Of a DNA stretch of 6,062 nt, positions 4,735 through 6,062 are shown one piece after another. The position numbers were made by a program, and so were the translations under genes. The stretch spans positions 1-6,062 of the forward strand of contig DNHM01000383.1 in assembly GCA_003485885.1 (NCBI GenBank). The letters are read 5' to 3'. Position 1 is the first letter of the stretch; each line of letters opens with the position of its first letter. This stretch comes from Acidimicrobiaceae bacterium (lineage in GTDB: Bacteria > Actinomycetota > Acidimicrobiia > Acidimicrobiales > UBA10347). The notes under the pieces were generated by a model. The model saw only the letters and a list, made by a program, of their open reading frames with translations, was not told the origin of the DNA and did no database searches.

Positions 4735-6062
4735 ATGGACGCACTGCTACTGGGTCGCCGCATCCGCTATTACCGGAAGGAAGCTGGCCTCACACTCGAT
4801 GAGCTCAGCGCACGAGTTGATCGACCGACGTCGTACTTGAGCCAGCTCGAGAACGGCCATGTCGAGGCCCGGGTGGGGCTCCTCGGTGAACTAGCCGAGT
4901 CGCTTGGCTGCACGAGTGCTGACCTGTTAATCGACGACGCCCCAACACGCCGTGACGAACTCGAAATCAATGTGCTCCGTGCTCAGAGTGATCCTCGGTA
5001 CCTCGAGCTCGGGTTGGCCGAGTTCCGTCCGACTGCGAAAACCTCGGACAGTGCACTCGAACATATTTCTGGTCTGTACAAGGCGCTGGTCGGCGCCGAG
5101 GAACGTGCCGGGCACCGAGATGGCGATGACCAGCGTCGCGCCAATGTGCAGATGCGAGCCGAGATGCGCAGCCGCAACAATTACTTCGCCGAGATCGAAG
5201 GGGTGGCCTCGTCGCTTCTCAAGGCCGTGGACTATCCCGGCCGTGGTCCGGTGTCTGAACGAATGCTGGTGCAGATGGCCGAAAACTGCGGCTTCACAAT
5301 CGACCGGGTCCGCGATCTTCCAAGCAGCGCCCGATCAGTTGCTGATCAACGGAACCGGGTTGTCTATATCCCGCAGCGAAACGACCTGACGACACGCAGT
5401 GCACGTTCCGTGGTGTTGCAGACGTTGGGTCACTTCGTTCTTGGTCATCGAGACACCGACAATTTCCTGGATTATGTGCGCCAGCGGGTCGAGTCCAACT
5501 ATCTCGCAGCCGCGGTGCTGGCTCCGGAGGCTGCCGCAGTGGAGCACTTGCGAGAAGCGAAAGAGAAGAAGGACATTTCGGTCGAAGACATCAAGGAGCT
5601 TTTCTACATTTCCTATGAGATGGCGGGACACAGGCTCACGAATCTGGCGACCGAACACCTCGACCTCACGCTTCACTTCCTGCGCTCCGACAATGAAGGT
5701 GTTGTCTGGAAGGCTTACGAGAACAACGGCGTGCCGCTGCCAACCGATGCCTTCGGTGGTTTCGAGGGCCAGAGGCTGTGTCGCGAGTGGGGTACCCGTC
5801 AAGCGTTCCACAGCGACGATGCCTTCGCGTTGTATTACCAATACACCGATACCGCCGACGGTGAGTACTGGTGTGTCACCTATGTGGAGCCGGACCGCTC
5901 ACCTCCGCACGCAATTACGGTTGGGACCGATGCTCGTCAGGCTCGTTTCTTCCGGGGGAGCGAGACCCCGCGTCGCACCACATCGACCTGTCCTGACCCA
6001 GGGTGCTGTCGAGAGCCGCACCCGTCGCAACGTCAACGATGGTCGACCGTGGCTTGGCCCTC
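4735..6062 (+). CDS. ramB: RamB/ScfR-type transcriptional regulator (3' partial)
   Basis: This frame is open from ATG 4735 to the window end (442 codons plus two bases); the family is about 470 residues, so only the tail is probably missing. Residues 6-62 are an XRE-type helix-turn-helix (RRIRYYRKEAGLTLDELSAR, then YLSQLENGHVEAR). A central IrrE/DUF955-like domain (about 170-290) carries LQTLGHFVLGH (228-238) and QRVESNYLAAAVLAPE (250-265). The rest (about 290-430) is a DUF2083/ScfR-like region with ISYEMAGHRLTNLATEHL, YQYTDT, EYWCVTYVE, FFRGSETPRRTT and a Cys cluster, CPDPGCC (Cys419, 424, 425). RamB of Corynebacterium and Mycobacterium controls acetate and glyoxylate-cycle genes such as aceA/icl; I infer a related acyl-CoA-responsive role. 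The metalloprotease signature is degenerate: QTLGH stands where active relatives have HELGH, so catalysis is unlikely. It is divergent from the DUF952-phoH2 pair; none of its usual targets is in the window. Confidence 0.92.
   Translation, partial: MDALLLGRRIRYYRKEAGLTLDELSARVDRPTSYLSQLENGHVEARVGLLGELAESLGCTSADLLIDDAPTRRDELEINVLRAQSDPRYLELGLAEFRPTAKTSDSALEHISGLYKALVGAEERAGHRDGDDQRRANVQMRAEMRSRNNYFAEIEGVASSLLKAVDYPGRGPVSERMLVQMAENCGFTIDRVRDLPSSARSVADQRNRVVYIPQRNDLTTRSARSVVLQTLGHFVLGHRDTDNFLDYVRQRVESNYLAAAVLAPEAAAVEHLREAKEKKDISVEDIKELFYISYEMAGHRLTNLATEHLDLTLHFLRSDNEGVVWKAYENNGVPLPTDAFGGFEGQRLCREWGTRQAFHSDDAFALYYQYTDTADGEYWCVTYVEPDRSPPHAITVGTDARQARFFRGSETPRRTTSTCPDPGCCREPHPSQRQRWSTVAWP

Noticed and set aside
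5335..5841. 168-codon - strand frame inside the RamB-like gene
   Set aside because: It lies antisense to a clearly conserved coding region and shows no recognisable motif.
1..6062. Mobile element, CRISPR array, tRNA or rRNA
   Set aside because: No direct-repeat array, transposase or integrase motif, or cloverleaf-like sequence was seen by eye on either strand.

Overview
The window looks like chromosomal DNA of a high-GC Actinomycetota bacterium. The evidence is a RamB/ScfR-type regulator, an actinobacterial-style PIN-PhoH (PhoH2) protein, an UvrD-type helicase with a C-terminal RecB-family nuclease, GTG and TTG starts, and weak or absent Shine-Dalgarno sequences. A deep-branching lineage such as Acidimicrobiia is possible, but that is a guess. 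I see no rRNA, tRNA, CRISPR array, insertion sequence or phage gene. All seven genes are assigned from conserved motifs read by eye.

Layout: (1) On the + strand, positions 1-1441 carry the 3' end of a large helicase-nuclease gene, coupled through a TGATG stop/start overlap to a small membrane-anchored Mrr-type nuclease gene. (2) On the - strand, positions 4580 down to 1460 carry four genes in transcription order: a DUF952 protein, PhoH2 (PIN plus PhoH ATPase, TTG start overlapping the previous stop), a four-helix membrane protein of unknown function, and cobS, the last step of cobalamin nucleotide-loop assembly. cobS converges on the Mrr gene with an 18 bp gap. (3) A 154 bp divergent intergenic region, 4581-4734. 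(4) On the + strand from 4735, a ramB-like regulator gene that runs off the window, probably missing only its last few residues.

Working together: the first pair suggests DNA processing, with a helicase-nuclease and a nuclease tethered to the membrane made from one message. The DUF952-PhoH2 pair is tightly coupled, and its architecture recalls the mycobacterial phoAT-phoH2 toxin-antitoxin arrangement, with a DUF952 gene in the antitoxin position. This is the most system-like feature here, but its function is inferred. The RamB-like protein probably controls acetate or short-chain acyl-CoA metabolism from outside the visible genes. Both divergent genes have a -10-like hexamer exactly 6 nt before the chosen ATG, which suggests leaderless transcripts. 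Nothing here is clearly a new system; most of the window is ordinary housekeeping with a few unusual pairings.
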